A stretch of 5,524 bases of DNA from Euryarchaeota archaeon UBA433 (GCA_002495535.1 DAFX01000052.1:49302-54825), one strand, 5' to 3'; shown: positions 1-5,524, counted from the first letter of the stretch. Numbers and translations are program-made. Notes: a model not told the origin generated them from the sequence alone.

Positions 1-144
1 GCGCCAACCCCTGCGCCAACCCCGATGGTCGCTCAAGCGCCCGCTGCGGGACCTCCGCTCCCCCCTGGTGGGTTGCCGGATGGCTGGACGATGGAACAAT
101 GGCAGCATTATGGCCACCAATGGCTCGAGCGAAGCGGTCAGTGA
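1..144 (+). CDS. 3' end of an unidentified protein: Pro/Ala-rich linker plus short Trp-rich C-terminal tail (partial)
   Basis: Frame 1 is open from the first base to a TGA at 142-144 and encodes the last 47 residues of a protein that starts outside the window. The first half is low-complexity Pro/Ala/Gly (APTPAPTP, then a PPLPPGG stretch), which looks like a flexible linker. It ends in a compact amphipathic segment, DGWTMEQWQHYGHQWLE, followed by RSGQ. The spacing of Trp, Tyr and Gln suggests a short helix used as a docking or oligomerisation tail, resembling the short C-terminal (SHOCT-like) segments found on many prokaryotic membrane proteins. From memory, tails of this kind recur on membrane and secreted proteins of marine Group II archaea; I could not check this. 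The main domain is not visible, so no function is given. The stop lies 40 bases before adk, so the two genes are probably co-transcribed. Confidence 0.8.
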   Translation, partial: APTPAPTPMVAQAPAAGPPLPPGGLPDGWTMEQWQHYGHQWLERSGQ

Positions 145-184
145 CCGTGGGCACCTCTAAAGCGGAACACCACCTCGACGATGT

Positions 185-811
185 ATGAGCAGCATTGTCC
201 TCTTTGGACCGCCGGGAGCTGGAAAGGGTACACAGGCCGAACGAATCACCGATACGACTGGCTTGCCTCAAATTTCCACAGGGGATATGTTGCGTGCGGC
301 TGTTAAAGCCGGAACTGAGACAGGCAAGTTGGCCAAATCTTTCATGGAAGCCGGACAGTTGGTTCCCGATGAAGTCATCATTGATTTGATCAAAGAACGA
401 ATCACTCTGCCCGATGCGAAGGATGGTGTCATGTTCGATGGTTTTCCTCGTACTGTGCCCCAGGCAGAAGCATTAGCCACCATCACAGAAGTTTCTCACG
501 TCATCGCAATCGAAGTGCCAGATGAACGAATTGTTGAACGGATTTGTGGGCGTTATTCGTGTGCAGCTTGTGGCAGCGTGTACCACGATACTTTCAATCC
601 AGTGCCATCCGAGGGATGTGCTTGTGGACAGTGGCAAGAAAAGCGAAGGGCTGACGACAATGAAGCGACCGTCACCTCCCGTCTGCAAGCCTACCATGAA
701 CAAACATCACCTCTCGCGGCTTGGTACCGCTCGAGAGGGATCTTCCACCAAATCGATGGCGACCGTGAGATCGATGCCATTACAGCAGATATTCTAGCAG
801 CACTCAACTGA
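185..811 (+). CDS. adk: Adenylate kinase, long (zinc-LID, bacterial-like) form
   Basis: This cytosolic enzyme interconverts ATP + AMP and 2 ADP. At 208 residues it is close to the usual 210-220 of the long form. The P-loop GPPGAGKGT lies at residues 8-16, the AMP-binding STGDMLR at 31-37 and FDGFPRT at 84-90. The LID spans about 121-158, with GR at 122-123 and the RADD segment at 155-158; Arg166 lies in SRL. These match the catalytic arginines and Asp-Asp of the family. The LID carries Cys126, Cys129, Cys145 and Cys147, so the first zinc pair is CxxC but the second is CxC, where CxxC is usual. The protein belongs to the bacterial/eukaryotic-like Adk family and not to the trimeric archaeal AdkA family, which suggests an old transfer. 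The ATG at 185 puts the P-loop at the normal distance from the N-terminus; there is no clear Shine-Dalgarno site before it. The rnp4 start follows after 10 bases. Confidence 0.97.
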   Translation: MSSIVLFGPPGAGKGTQAERITDTTGLPQISTGDMLRAAVKAGTETGKLAKSFMEAGQLVPDEVIIDLIKERITLPDAKDGVMFDGFPRTVPQAEALATITEVSHVIAIEVPDERIVERICGRYSCAACGSVYHDTFNPVPSEGCACGQWQEKRRADDNEATVTSRLQAYHEQTSPLAAWYRSRGIFHQIDGDREIDAITADILAALN

Positions 812-819
812 AGGTGATT
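811..819 (+). promoter_or_regulatory. Strong ribosome binding site for rnp4
   Basis: AAGGTGATT overlaps the last base of the adk stop codon and lies 2 bases before the TTG at 822. It matches the complement of the archaeal 16S 3' end (core GGTGAT). This site fixes TTG as the start of rnp4, since there is no ATG or GTG nearby in that frame, and suggests translation coupled to adk. Confidence 0.75.
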
Positions 820-821
820 CC

Positions 822-1172
822 TTGCCACGTTCGAAGTCATCACGCCGAAAAAAAGGTGCTGCCCAGCGAAAGAAGGTGGCTGTTCACGGCCAGAACAAGT
901 TAATTTCACTCCTCCAGGCACCTCATGCATCAGACGAAAGGGTGGTCCGCCAAGCAGCTCAGCATTTGGTCAAATTATCGCGCCGTCAGCGTTTGCCAAT
1001 CCCCGCAGACGCACGCCACTTGTTCTGCAGAAAATGCCGGGCACCGCACCGATTCGGCATCAACGCGAGAGCACGTGTAAAACACGGTCAACGGATCATC
1101 ACCTGCCTTGAGTGTTCACATGTCCGACGATTCGGCGGTGGACCCAAATCGCATCGCAGTCGATTGAAGTGA
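822..1172 (+). CDS. rnp4: RNase P protein component 4 (Rpp21/Rpr2 family)
   Basis: This is a protein subunit of archaeal RNase P, the ribozyme complex that removes the 5' leader from precursor tRNAs. The family works as a pair with Rpp29 on the specificity side of the RNA. The 116-residue product is strongly basic. A Lys/Arg-rich N-terminus (residues 3-18) is followed by a helical segment of about 24-58. A zinc ribbon follows, formed by Cys69-x2-Cys72 and Cys95-x2-Cys98, within FCRKCRAPHRF and ITCLECSHVRRF. The C-terminus is again basic (GGGPKSHRSRLK). Both the four-cysteine pattern and the length fit the family. Translation starts at TTG behind a good Shine-Dalgarno site. It sits 10 bases after adk and 62 bases before a YhbY-like gene; rpr2 and YhbY-like genes are commonly neighbours in archaea. 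Identification rests on the motif pattern and context. Confidence 0.93.
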   Translation: MPRSKSSRRKKGAAQRKKVAVHGQNKLISLLQAPHASDERVVRQAAQHLVKLSRRQRLPIPADARHLFCRKCRAPHRFGINARARVKHGQRIITCLECSHVRRFGGGPKSHRSRLK

Positions 1173-1234
1173 ACCTCTTTTGCCGGGGAGCATCTTCTTG
1201 AACAATCGGTTGCAGGGTTGGTTAGGGGAAGGCC

Positions 1235-1501
1235 ATGACTCGAGATATTCCAGCCTCCATTCGAAGGGAAGCGCAGTCACGAGAGTTCCAACCAAGCATT
1301 CGTGTCGGTAAATCAGGCATCACTGAAAATTTGATTGAAGAAATCAATGCTCAACTTTCAAAGCGCACACTTGTGAAGATCAAAATCAACCGTGGGTTGT
1401 TTGAACGGAAAGACATTGATGATGTCTGGGCACACCTTGCCAAAGAAACCTCCTCAATCGTTGTTGTCGCACGCGGAAACGTCGGCGTTCTGTGGCGCTA
1501 A
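1235..1501 (+). CDS. yhbY: YhbY-like RNA-binding protein (single CRM domain)
   Basis: This 88-residue protein is essentially one CRM (CRS1/YhbY) domain, a compact alpha/beta RNA-binding fold related to IF3-C. The GxxG loop is GKSG at residues 25-28, within RVGKSGIT, equivalent to GSNG in E. coli YhbY. A helix (NLIEEINAQL), the strand TLVKIKI and the closing strand near GVLWR follow and line up with the E. coli protein (LIKVKI and LVLYR). E. coli YhbY associates with pre-50S particles, and plant CRM proteins act in intron splicing. The archaeal role is not settled, so ribosome or RNA maturation is inference. The start is ATG 1235: an in-frame TAG at 1223-1225 rules out a longer form, and a purine-rich GGGGAAGG precedes it. 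Its neighbour rnp4 supports an RNA-processing context. The stop TAA is at 1499-1501. Confidence 0.92.
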   Translation: MTRDIPASIRREAQSREFQPSIRVGKSGITENLIEEINAQLSKRTLVKIKINRGLFERKDIDDVWAHLAKETSSIVVVARGNVGVLWR

Positions 1502-1538
1502 GCAATGGGTTGAGAGGAAATACTCAAGAGCCACCCTC

Positions 1539-1546
1539 AGGTGGAA
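1539..1546 (+). promoter_or_regulatory. Ribosome binding site that decides the permease start
   Basis: AGGTGGAA lies 5 bases before the ATG at 1552. The in-frame GTG at 1492, which would add 20 polar residues and overlap yhbY by 10 bases, lacks such a site. ATG 1552 also gives a membrane-protein N-terminus with basic residues just before the first hydrophobic segment. Confidence 0.65.
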
Positions 1547-1551
1547 TTTCC

Positions 1552-3282
1552 ATGAACGGTGCTGGTTTGCTCCTCCCCCGACGACGACATGCTTCACAGT
1601 ACATCGCACTTGGTCTCCTTGCCTTCACCGGGACAATGATGTTCACCACGAGTTCAATCGCAGCCGGCGGTTCATCCTCGTCATCTGGTTTTCAAGACAT
1701 TGAAAGTTCCGAAGCAGTTCTTGTCGGTCTGGGTATTTTGCTTGGTGTGTACGCTCTAATCATCACGGAAGTGGTACACAGAACACTTGCAGCTGCTGTT
1801 GGTGGCCTTCTGGCCATCTTAGCCCTTGCTTATTACACTCCTGAAACCGCCGATGTTTCGTTCAGCCTTGGTGCTGTCACAACCCTCATCGATTGGGAAA
1901 CGATTGGCCTACTCCTTGGAATGATGGTGATGGTGGGGATCCTCTCGCATACAGGTTTGTTCGAATGGTTTGCCGTGCAAGCCTACAAGCAAAGTGGTGG
2001 CTCGGTTTGGACGCTTGTTGTTATTCTCTGTTCGGTTACTGCAGTTCTCTCTGCTTTTTTGGATAACGTCACTACAATGTTGCTGTTGACTCCAGTCACC
2101 ATCCAACTGGCGAAAGTGCTTGACCTCAAACCTATACCGCTTCTGATCTCGGAAGTTCTGTTCTCGAACATCGGTGGTGCAGCTACCATGATTGGAGACC
2201 CTCCAAACATCATGATTGGCTCTGGTCTTTCCGCTGCAGCAATTGAGAAAGCCGGCTATCCAGATCTTGTTGGTGCTGGCGTAACTTTCAACGATTTCAT
2301 CATCGAAATGGCCCCTGGTATCCTCATGACCATCGTTCCGAGTTTCATGTTCATCAAGTGGTTCTACGCCGAAGAATTTTCTGGCAGCCGAGTGCGCGAC
2401 ATCGCAGAACTTGAATCCAAATACGGCATCAAGGATGCAGCAATGCTGAAGGTAAGCGGTCTCATATTGATTCTGGTGGTTTTGAATTTCTTCCTCCACC
2501 CTGTGACGCATATTGCGGTTTCATGGATTGCACTCGTAGGTGCGGTGGTCATGCTCCTCGCCACAGACCGCCATGAACTCGAACAACCCCTGGAACACGT
2601 GGAATGGACCACGTTGCTCTTCTTTGCCGGGCTGTTTGTCCTGGTTCACGCATTGCAGTACCTCGGTGTGATTTCCTTCATTGGTGACTACGTGACCAAA
2701 GGGATCGCTATGTTTGGCAGTGACGCAGAAGGGGATGTCGTCAGGCTTGCAGCAGCAGTCTTAATCATCCTCTGGGTCTCCGCTATTGCTTCTGCTTTCA
2801 TCGATAATATTCCGTACACTGCAACCATGATTCCTGTGGTCATGCAAATTGCCCATGACCTCAACATCGATCTCAGTCCAATGATTTGGGCGCTTGCGTT
2901 CGGGGCTTGCCTGGGTGGCAATGGTACACTCATTGGTGCATCAGCCAACGTGGTTACTGCGGGAATGTCAGAAGAAGCAGGCTATCCAATTTCCTTCAAT
3001 GAATTTTTCAAGGCTGGATTCCCAATCATGATCCTCACTACAGCGATTGTTTCGGTGTACATGGTTCTCGTCTATGTGATTGGTGCAGATGGTGGCGGAA
3101 CAGTATGGAAGCTTGTTTGTGTTGGCATCACAATGTTCGGAATCATTTGGCAACTTGCACGCGGTCGGGCAAAAGGAAAGAATTTTGCAGACGCTCTGGT
3201 CGATGATGACAAAGATGCATTTGTCGAAATGGCTGGAAATGTTGTTGACCGAATCAAGTCAGTTGCCTCTGGTGAAGAGTGA
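1552..3282 (+). CDS. Ion transporter superfamily permease (ArsB/NhaD/P-protein type)
   Basis: This 576-residue integral membrane protein shows the two-fold repeat of the ArsB/NhaD (IT) superfamily. DWETIGLLLGMMV (114-126) pairs with EWTTLLFFAGLFV (351-363). FLDNVTTMLLLTP (169-181) pairs with FIDNIPYTATMIP (416-428). GGAATMIGDPPNIMIG (208-223) pairs with GGNGTLIGASANVVTAG (455-471). The last two pairs are the re-entrant, substrate-binding regions. I count roughly 12 hydrophobic segments between residues 54 and 535, then a charged tail (536-576). The N-terminus has RRR at 10-12, a hydrophobic stretch (17-38) ending in SSIAA, then GGSSSSSG, so it may be a cleaved signal peptide. The closest resemblance is to the P-protein/archaeal ArsB branch, but sequence alone does not separate Na+/H+ exchange, anion or dicarboxylate transport or arsenite export. 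No arsR or arsenate reductase gene is nearby, which weakens an arsenite role. It begins 50 bases after yhbY. Confidence 0.9.
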   Translation: MNGAGLLLPRRRHASQYIALGLLAFTGTMMFTTSSIAAGGSSSSSGFQDIESSEAVLVGLGILLGVYALIITEVVHRTLAAAVGGLLAILALAYYTPETADVSFSLGAVTTLIDWETIGLLLGMMVMVGILSHTGLFEWFAVQAYKQSGGSVWTLVVILCSVTAVLSAFLDNVTTMLLLTPVTIQLAKVLDLKPIPLLISEVLFSNIGGAATMIGDPPNIMIGSGLSAAAIEKAGYPDLVGAGVTFNDFIIEMAPGILMTIVPSFMFIKWFYAEEFSGSRVRDIAELESKYGIKDAAMLKVSGLILILVVLNFFLHPVTHIAVSWIALVGAVVMLLATDRHELEQPLEHVEWTTLLFFAGLFVLVHALQYLGVISFIGDYVTKGIAMFGSDAEGDVVRLAAAVLIILWVSAIASAFIDNIPYTATMIPVVMQIAHDLNIDLSPMIWALAFGACLGGNGTLIGASANVVTAGMSEEAGYPISFNEFFKAGFPIMILTTAIVSVYMVLVYVIGADGGGTVWKLVCVGITMFGIIWQLARGRAKGKNFADALVDDDKDAFVEMAGNVVDRIKSVASGEE

Positions 3283-3346
3283 TTCTCGGCGCTTCTTTGC
3301 GTTGTATTGAAGAGCCACGCCTCCCACGACATGGCTGAGGGCCGCT

Positions 3347-4798
3347 ATGTTTGAATGCACAATTTGTGGATTGCTCTCCCTCGGTGGGAGTGCTTGTCCT
3401 GCGTGCGGCAGTCAAATCCGAGTGGATTTGGCCGAACAGGATGAAGGCGGTGCACCGTTGCCCAGCGAAGTCCCGGGTCTAGACGAAGCCGTTGCTTCTT
3501 GGAATGAACTTGAAGGGATTGAACCTGCAAATGATGCTGAAGAGCAAGGAGAGGAAGAGGTTCAAACTCCCAAAGGCAATTTACCCTTTGGATTCTCGGG
3601 CGCTTCAAACACAAACGTCTCACGCCTTCCTTTCGGGATTGGTAGTTACGCAGCAGGAATGCCTTTTGATGGTGATGCTGATGGCGAGGAGCGTCTTCCA
3701 CTGGTCAGTGCAGAGCAGAGCGCGTCGACAACAGAAACAGTGGGGTCGAGCCAACTAGAAGACCCATCATCTGGGCCAGAGGAAATCATTGCATCTCTGC
3801 CAGAACCCGTTCCTCCTCCCGCTCCGGTGGCGCCCCCTCAACCTCCAACAGAAGCACCACCAAATGCCCCCGCACCCGTCGCTCCCCAAGCGGCTGTGCC
3901 TTTGCCTACACCACCAGGTCCCGGACCAGCCGAGGCTCTGCCTCGACTCGAGGCTCAGGCGGCTCAAGAAGCCCCAATGCCACGCCTCCAAGCGGTGGCG
4001 AGTCCCTCACCTGCTCCCGCCGTACAATCGCTTGCAATAACCCCAGCACCTAGCGTTATCGAGGCCGCTCCAGAGGTCAATCATGACGTTGATGTGCCCG
4101 ACCTGTGGCGCATCGATGCAGCCGCCCCTGACATGGACGAAATTTACGCTCAAGCGGATCAAGTGGTCGAAGTCGTCCACACGATGGAAGCCGAACCTAC
4201 CGTTTTTGCTCACGAACCTGATGAGCCTACTGCTGCCCTGATGAGCGGTGTGATCTCGCTGGACTTGCACCCAGCTCAAGCATTGGAAGTCAGCTTGGCA
4301 GGCATGCCGGAGTACGAAGACACCCTTCGCCAGGGGTACCAAGCAATGGGTGCGGGTGAATGGGCTCAAGCGGCCATCGCCTTCCAAAAATTAGCAGCAA
4401 AGATGCCCGGTGATTCAGCTGTGTTCAACAATTACGGTTTGTCCCTGCTGCAGCGTGCACTGACCATGGCCAAGAGCACCGACCTTGACATTCAGAACCT
4501 TGCTACGACTCAATTTGAATCGTCCATTCTTGCCCTGCGGGAGGCAGCAAAATCCGCACCGACCGAAGCCACGATTTTGCTGAACCTCGGTCACGCACTT
4601 TTGGTAAGTGGTCGGGCTGAGAAAGCTATTGGACTGGTGCAAATGCACGATCAACTCCAACCCCAATCCACGGTCAGTGGGAACCTCCATGCAGCTGCTC
4701 TGGTCAGTATGGGTGAAAGCAGTGCAGCAAAGGCATTGCTTCAGCGCCTAGTTCAAGACGATGTGGTTCAGAGCAACCTTGCTCGGCTCTCCTATTGA
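3347..4798 (+). CDS. Zinc-ribbon / proline-rich linker / TPR-like protein of unknown function
   Basis: The 483-residue product has three parts. Residues 1-22 form a small zinc ribbon with Cys4-x2-Cys7 and Cys17-x2-Cys20. Residues 23-300 look disordered: an acidic part (28-72), three short [LM]PF[GD] motifs (79-82, 94-97, 105-108), a long Pro/Ala-rich tract (about 152-242), then another acidic part. Residues 325-475 are helical with TPR character: YQAMGAGEWAQAAIAFQKLA fits the TPR consensus, and NLGHALLVSGRAEKAIGL is a second clear copy. One or two weaker repeats lie between and after them. There is no signal peptide or membrane segment, so it is probably a soluble cytosolic adaptor. ATG 3347 follows GAGGG at 3337-3341 and places the zinc ribbon at the extreme N-terminus. 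The gap after the permease is 64 bases with no clear promoter. The partner and role are unknown. Confidence 0.85.
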   Translation: MFECTICGLLSLGGSACPACGSQIRVDLAEQDEGGAPLPSEVPGLDEAVASWNELEGIEPANDAEEQGEEEVQTPKGNLPFGFSGASNTNVSRLPFGIGSYAAGMPFDGDADGEERLPLVSAEQSASTTETVGSSQLEDPSSGPEEIIASLPEPVPPPAPVAPPQPPTEAPPNAPAPVAPQAAVPLPTPPGPGPAEALPRLEAQAAQEAPMPRLQAVASPSPAPAVQSLAITPAPSVIEAAPEVNHDVDVPDLWRIDAAAPDMDEIYAQADQVVEVVHTMEAEPTVFAHEPDEPTAALMSGVISLDLHPAQALEVSLAGMPEYEDTLRQGYQAMGAGEWAQAAIAFQKLAAKMPGDSAVFNNYGLSLLQRALTMAKSTDLDIQNLATTQFESSILALREAAKSAPTEATILLNLGHALLVSGRAEKAIGLVQMHDQLQPQSTVSGNLHAAALVSMGESSAAKALLQRLVQDDVVQSNLARLSY

Positions 4799-4803
4799 CC
4801 CAC

Positions 4804-4820
4804 ACTTTTCACCCTCCTTT
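4804..4820 (+). terminator. Candidate pyrimidine-rich terminator after the TPR gene
   Basis: A T4 run and CCCTCCTTT begin 6 bases after the TGA of the last protein gene. Archaeal termination commonly uses T-rich tracts without a strong hairpin. A short dyad follows (GTCAA 4825-4829 and TTGAC 4832-4836), but its 2-base spacer makes it a poor RNA hairpin. A second T-run, T6, lies at 4904-4909 and could be a back-up site. Confidence 0.35.
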
Positions 4821-4999
4821 ATGAGTCAAACTTGACCAACCTGAAGATTTTGGTTCCGAGTTTGGCTGGCTTTGGAGGTCAAAAAAATGTGTAAAAATAG
4901 ACGTTTTTTCAGACAAAACACAACCTTGAAACAGGCTCGCTATCCCCCATCTACTACCCTCCGGCTCTCATGGTCTCAGACAAGGCCCAAACCGATTCG

Positions 5000-5008
5000 T
5001 TCATATAT
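5000..5008 (+). promoter_or_regulatory. Candidate TATA box of the 23S rRNA promoter
   Basis: TTCATATAT is the best TATA-like element between the last protein gene and the 23S. Transcription would begin about 25 bases downstream, near 5027-5031, giving a leader of roughly 140 bases. The upstream BRE position (GATTCG) is not a convincing match. An alternative A/T-rich element, TGTAAAAATA at 4889-4898, lies about 110 bases further upstream. Confidence 0.4.
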
Positions 5009-5027
5009 GGGTGGTAAGTCGGGGGGA

Positions 5028-5037
5028 TGCTTAAGCA
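5028..5037 (+). repeat. Perfect 10-base palindrome at the probable rRNA start
   Basis: TGCTTAAGCA is self-complementary and lies where transcription would start if the TATA box at 5000-5008 is used. With flanking G and C runs (GGGA before, CCC after) an RNA could form a small hairpin with a UUAA loop and one A/C mismatch. It could equally be a protein-binding dyad or chance. Confidence 0.5.
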
Positions 5038-5070
5038 CCCTGGTATGCTACATATCGGGGGAAGGGCAGA

Positions 5071-5100
5071 GGAGAACCGTCCCTGAGGAGGCGGTTTTCT
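5071..5100 (+). other. Hairpin in the 23S rRNA leader
   Basis: GGAGAACCG (5071-5079) pairs with CGGTTTTCT (5092-5100) over 9 base pairs, two of them G-U. Inside, TCC (5080-5082) pairs with GGA (5087-5089) around a CTGA loop, with a two-base GG bulge at 5090-5091. It is the clearest secondary structure between the promoter and the mature 23S. It may guide pre-rRNA folding or processing, but the typical archaeal bulge-helix-bulge cleavage site needs the 3' flank, which lies outside the window. Confidence 0.55.
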
Positions 5101-5167
5101 GTGGAAGCCGAATTGGCATGAATTAGATACCGAAGGGTTACTCGCATGGTGTGTGATAACATACATG

Positions 5168-5524
5168 TGATGCTACAACCCAACTGGGGGATCGCTCGGC
5201 TCGAGTGCCGATGAAGGTCGTGACAAGCTGCGATAAGCTGCGGGGAGGTGCATGTATACCATGGATCCGCAGATGGCTGAATGGGACTTCCTGTTTCTTC
5301 GGAAACAATCGCAAATGCGATAGGGAACCCTCCGAATTGAAGCATCTTAGTAGGAGGAGGAAATGAAATCAATAGAGATTCCGTGAGTAGTGGCGAATGA
5401 AAACGGATCAGGACAAGCCGAATCCCGAAACGAAAGTGAGGGAGATGTGGTTGTCAGTCTTTTGTCTAAGTCATAGAAGGTGAAATTGCCTGGAACGGCA
5501 TAGCCAGAGAGGGTGAAAGTCCCG
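5168..5524 (+). rRNA. rrl: 23S ribosomal RNA, 5' part (runs off the window)
   Basis: This is the start of large-subunit rRNA domain I. Landmarks are GATCGCTCGGCTC (5190-5202), CCGATGAAGG, AGCTGCGATAAGC, CCATGGAT, AATTGAAGCATCTTAGTA, then AGTAGTGGCGAATGAAAACGG and the final GGGTGAAAGTCCCG. These correspond in order to E. coli 23S segments such as GATGAAGGACGTG, CTGCGATAAGC, CTGAAACATCTAAGTA and AGTAGCGGCGAGCGAAC. The first 20 bases from 5168 align without gaps to the 5' end of the Haloarcula marismortui 23S as I remember it, which sets the mature end at about 5168, give or take a few bases. The pairing GCTCGGCTC...GCCGATG is archaeal-like. The first 357 bases of about 2.9 kb are present. No 16S or tRNA gene precedes it, and whether 5S follows cannot be seen. 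Confidence 0.97.

Larger units (their letters stand above)
4799..5167 (+). other. Gene-free region ahead of the 23S rRNA, no 16S or tRNA present
   Basis: These 369 bases hold no credible protein gene. I looked for the conserved 16S 3' end (GGATCACCTCC) and for a tRNA T-arm (GGTTCRA with pairing flanks) and found neither, so the usual euryarchaeal order 16S-tRNA-Ala-23S does not apply here. The stretch contains pyrimidine and T-runs near the upstream gene and an A-rich block (4881-4899). A candidate TATA box lies near 5000, followed by a G-rich, hairpin-rich segment up to the 23S. The likely reading is the terminator of one unit followed by the promoter and leader of the rRNA unit. Confidence 0.7.

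Noticed and set aside
1492..1551. Longer permease start at GTG 1492, overlapping yhbY
   Set aside because: It would add 20 polar residues and has no ribosome binding site, while ATG 1552 has AGGTGGAA 5 bases upstream.
1909..2511. 200-residue open frame on the - strand
   Set aside because: It lies wholly inside the permease gene, is rich in His, Asn and Cys without any domain pattern, and reflects codon bias of the + strand gene.
1552..3282. Arsenite exporter (arsB) assignment
   Set aside because: The fold fits the superfamily, but there is no ars gene nearby and the motifs do not separate arsenite export from other substrates.
3801..4075. Pro/Ala-rich tract of the TPR gene as a DNA tandem repeat
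   Set aside because: The repetition is in amino-acid composition only; codons vary and no DNA repeat unit is visible.
4848..4866. T-arm-like GGTTCCGAG, possible tRNA
   Set aside because: The flanks do not pair, and no acceptor, D or anticodon arm can be built around it.
4832..4882. Inverted repeat TTGACC / GGTCAA with a 39-base gap
   Set aside because: Six base pairs with a long loop is weak and expected by chance; followed by an A-run, it does not form a + strand terminator.
4872..5126. 84-residue open frame on the + strand before the 23S
   Set aside because: It spans the candidate rRNA promoter and leader, has no ribosome binding site or recognisable motif, and has an odd composition.
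5031..5372. 113-residue open frame on the - strand
   Set aside because: It overlaps the 23S rRNA by about 200 bases; open frames antisense to rRNA are usually spurious.

Overview
The window looks archaeal, most likely a marine Group II euryarchaeon (Poseidoniales, Thermoplasmata-related). The lineage call is inference; no database could be searched. It rests on four things. There is an archaeal RNase P protein (Rpp21/Rpr2 family). The start of the 23S rRNA resembles archaeal sequences more than bacterial ones. That 23S rRNA has no 16S rRNA or tRNA just upstream. And the Pro/Ala-rich proteins include one ending in a short Trp-rich tail of a kind I associate with this group. All genes lie on the + strand, packed tightly, with base composition near 50% GC.

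Layout. Positions 1-144 are the 3' end of an unidentified gene encoding a Pro/Ala-rich tail and a short amphipathic C-terminus. Four genes follow: adenylate kinase (adk, 185-811), RNase P protein 4 (rnp4, 822-1172, TTG start behind a strong Shine-Dalgarno site), a YhbY/CRM-domain RNA-binding protein (1235-1501), and a 576-residue membrane permease of the ArsB/NhaD/P-protein (ion transporter) superfamily (1552-3282). Next is a 483-residue protein with an N-terminal zinc ribbon, a long acidic and proline-rich linker, and C-terminal TPR-like helices (3347-4798). After a 369-base gene-free stretch holding a candidate terminator, a candidate TATA box and a structured leader, the 23S rRNA begins near 5168 and runs off the window end.

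How it fits together. The adk-rnp4-yhbY run is a compact housekeeping cluster: nucleotide balance, tRNA 5' maturation, and probably ribosome or RNA maturation. Gaps of 10 to 64 bases and no convincing internal promoter suggest co-transcription, possibly through the permease and TPR genes. The 23S rRNA seems to have its own promoter and leader. I see no mobile element, CRISPR array or defence system. The least explained items are the zinc-ribbon/TPR protein, the C-terminal tail at the window start, the shortened zinc site in Adk, and the folded leader in front of the stand-alone 23S gene.
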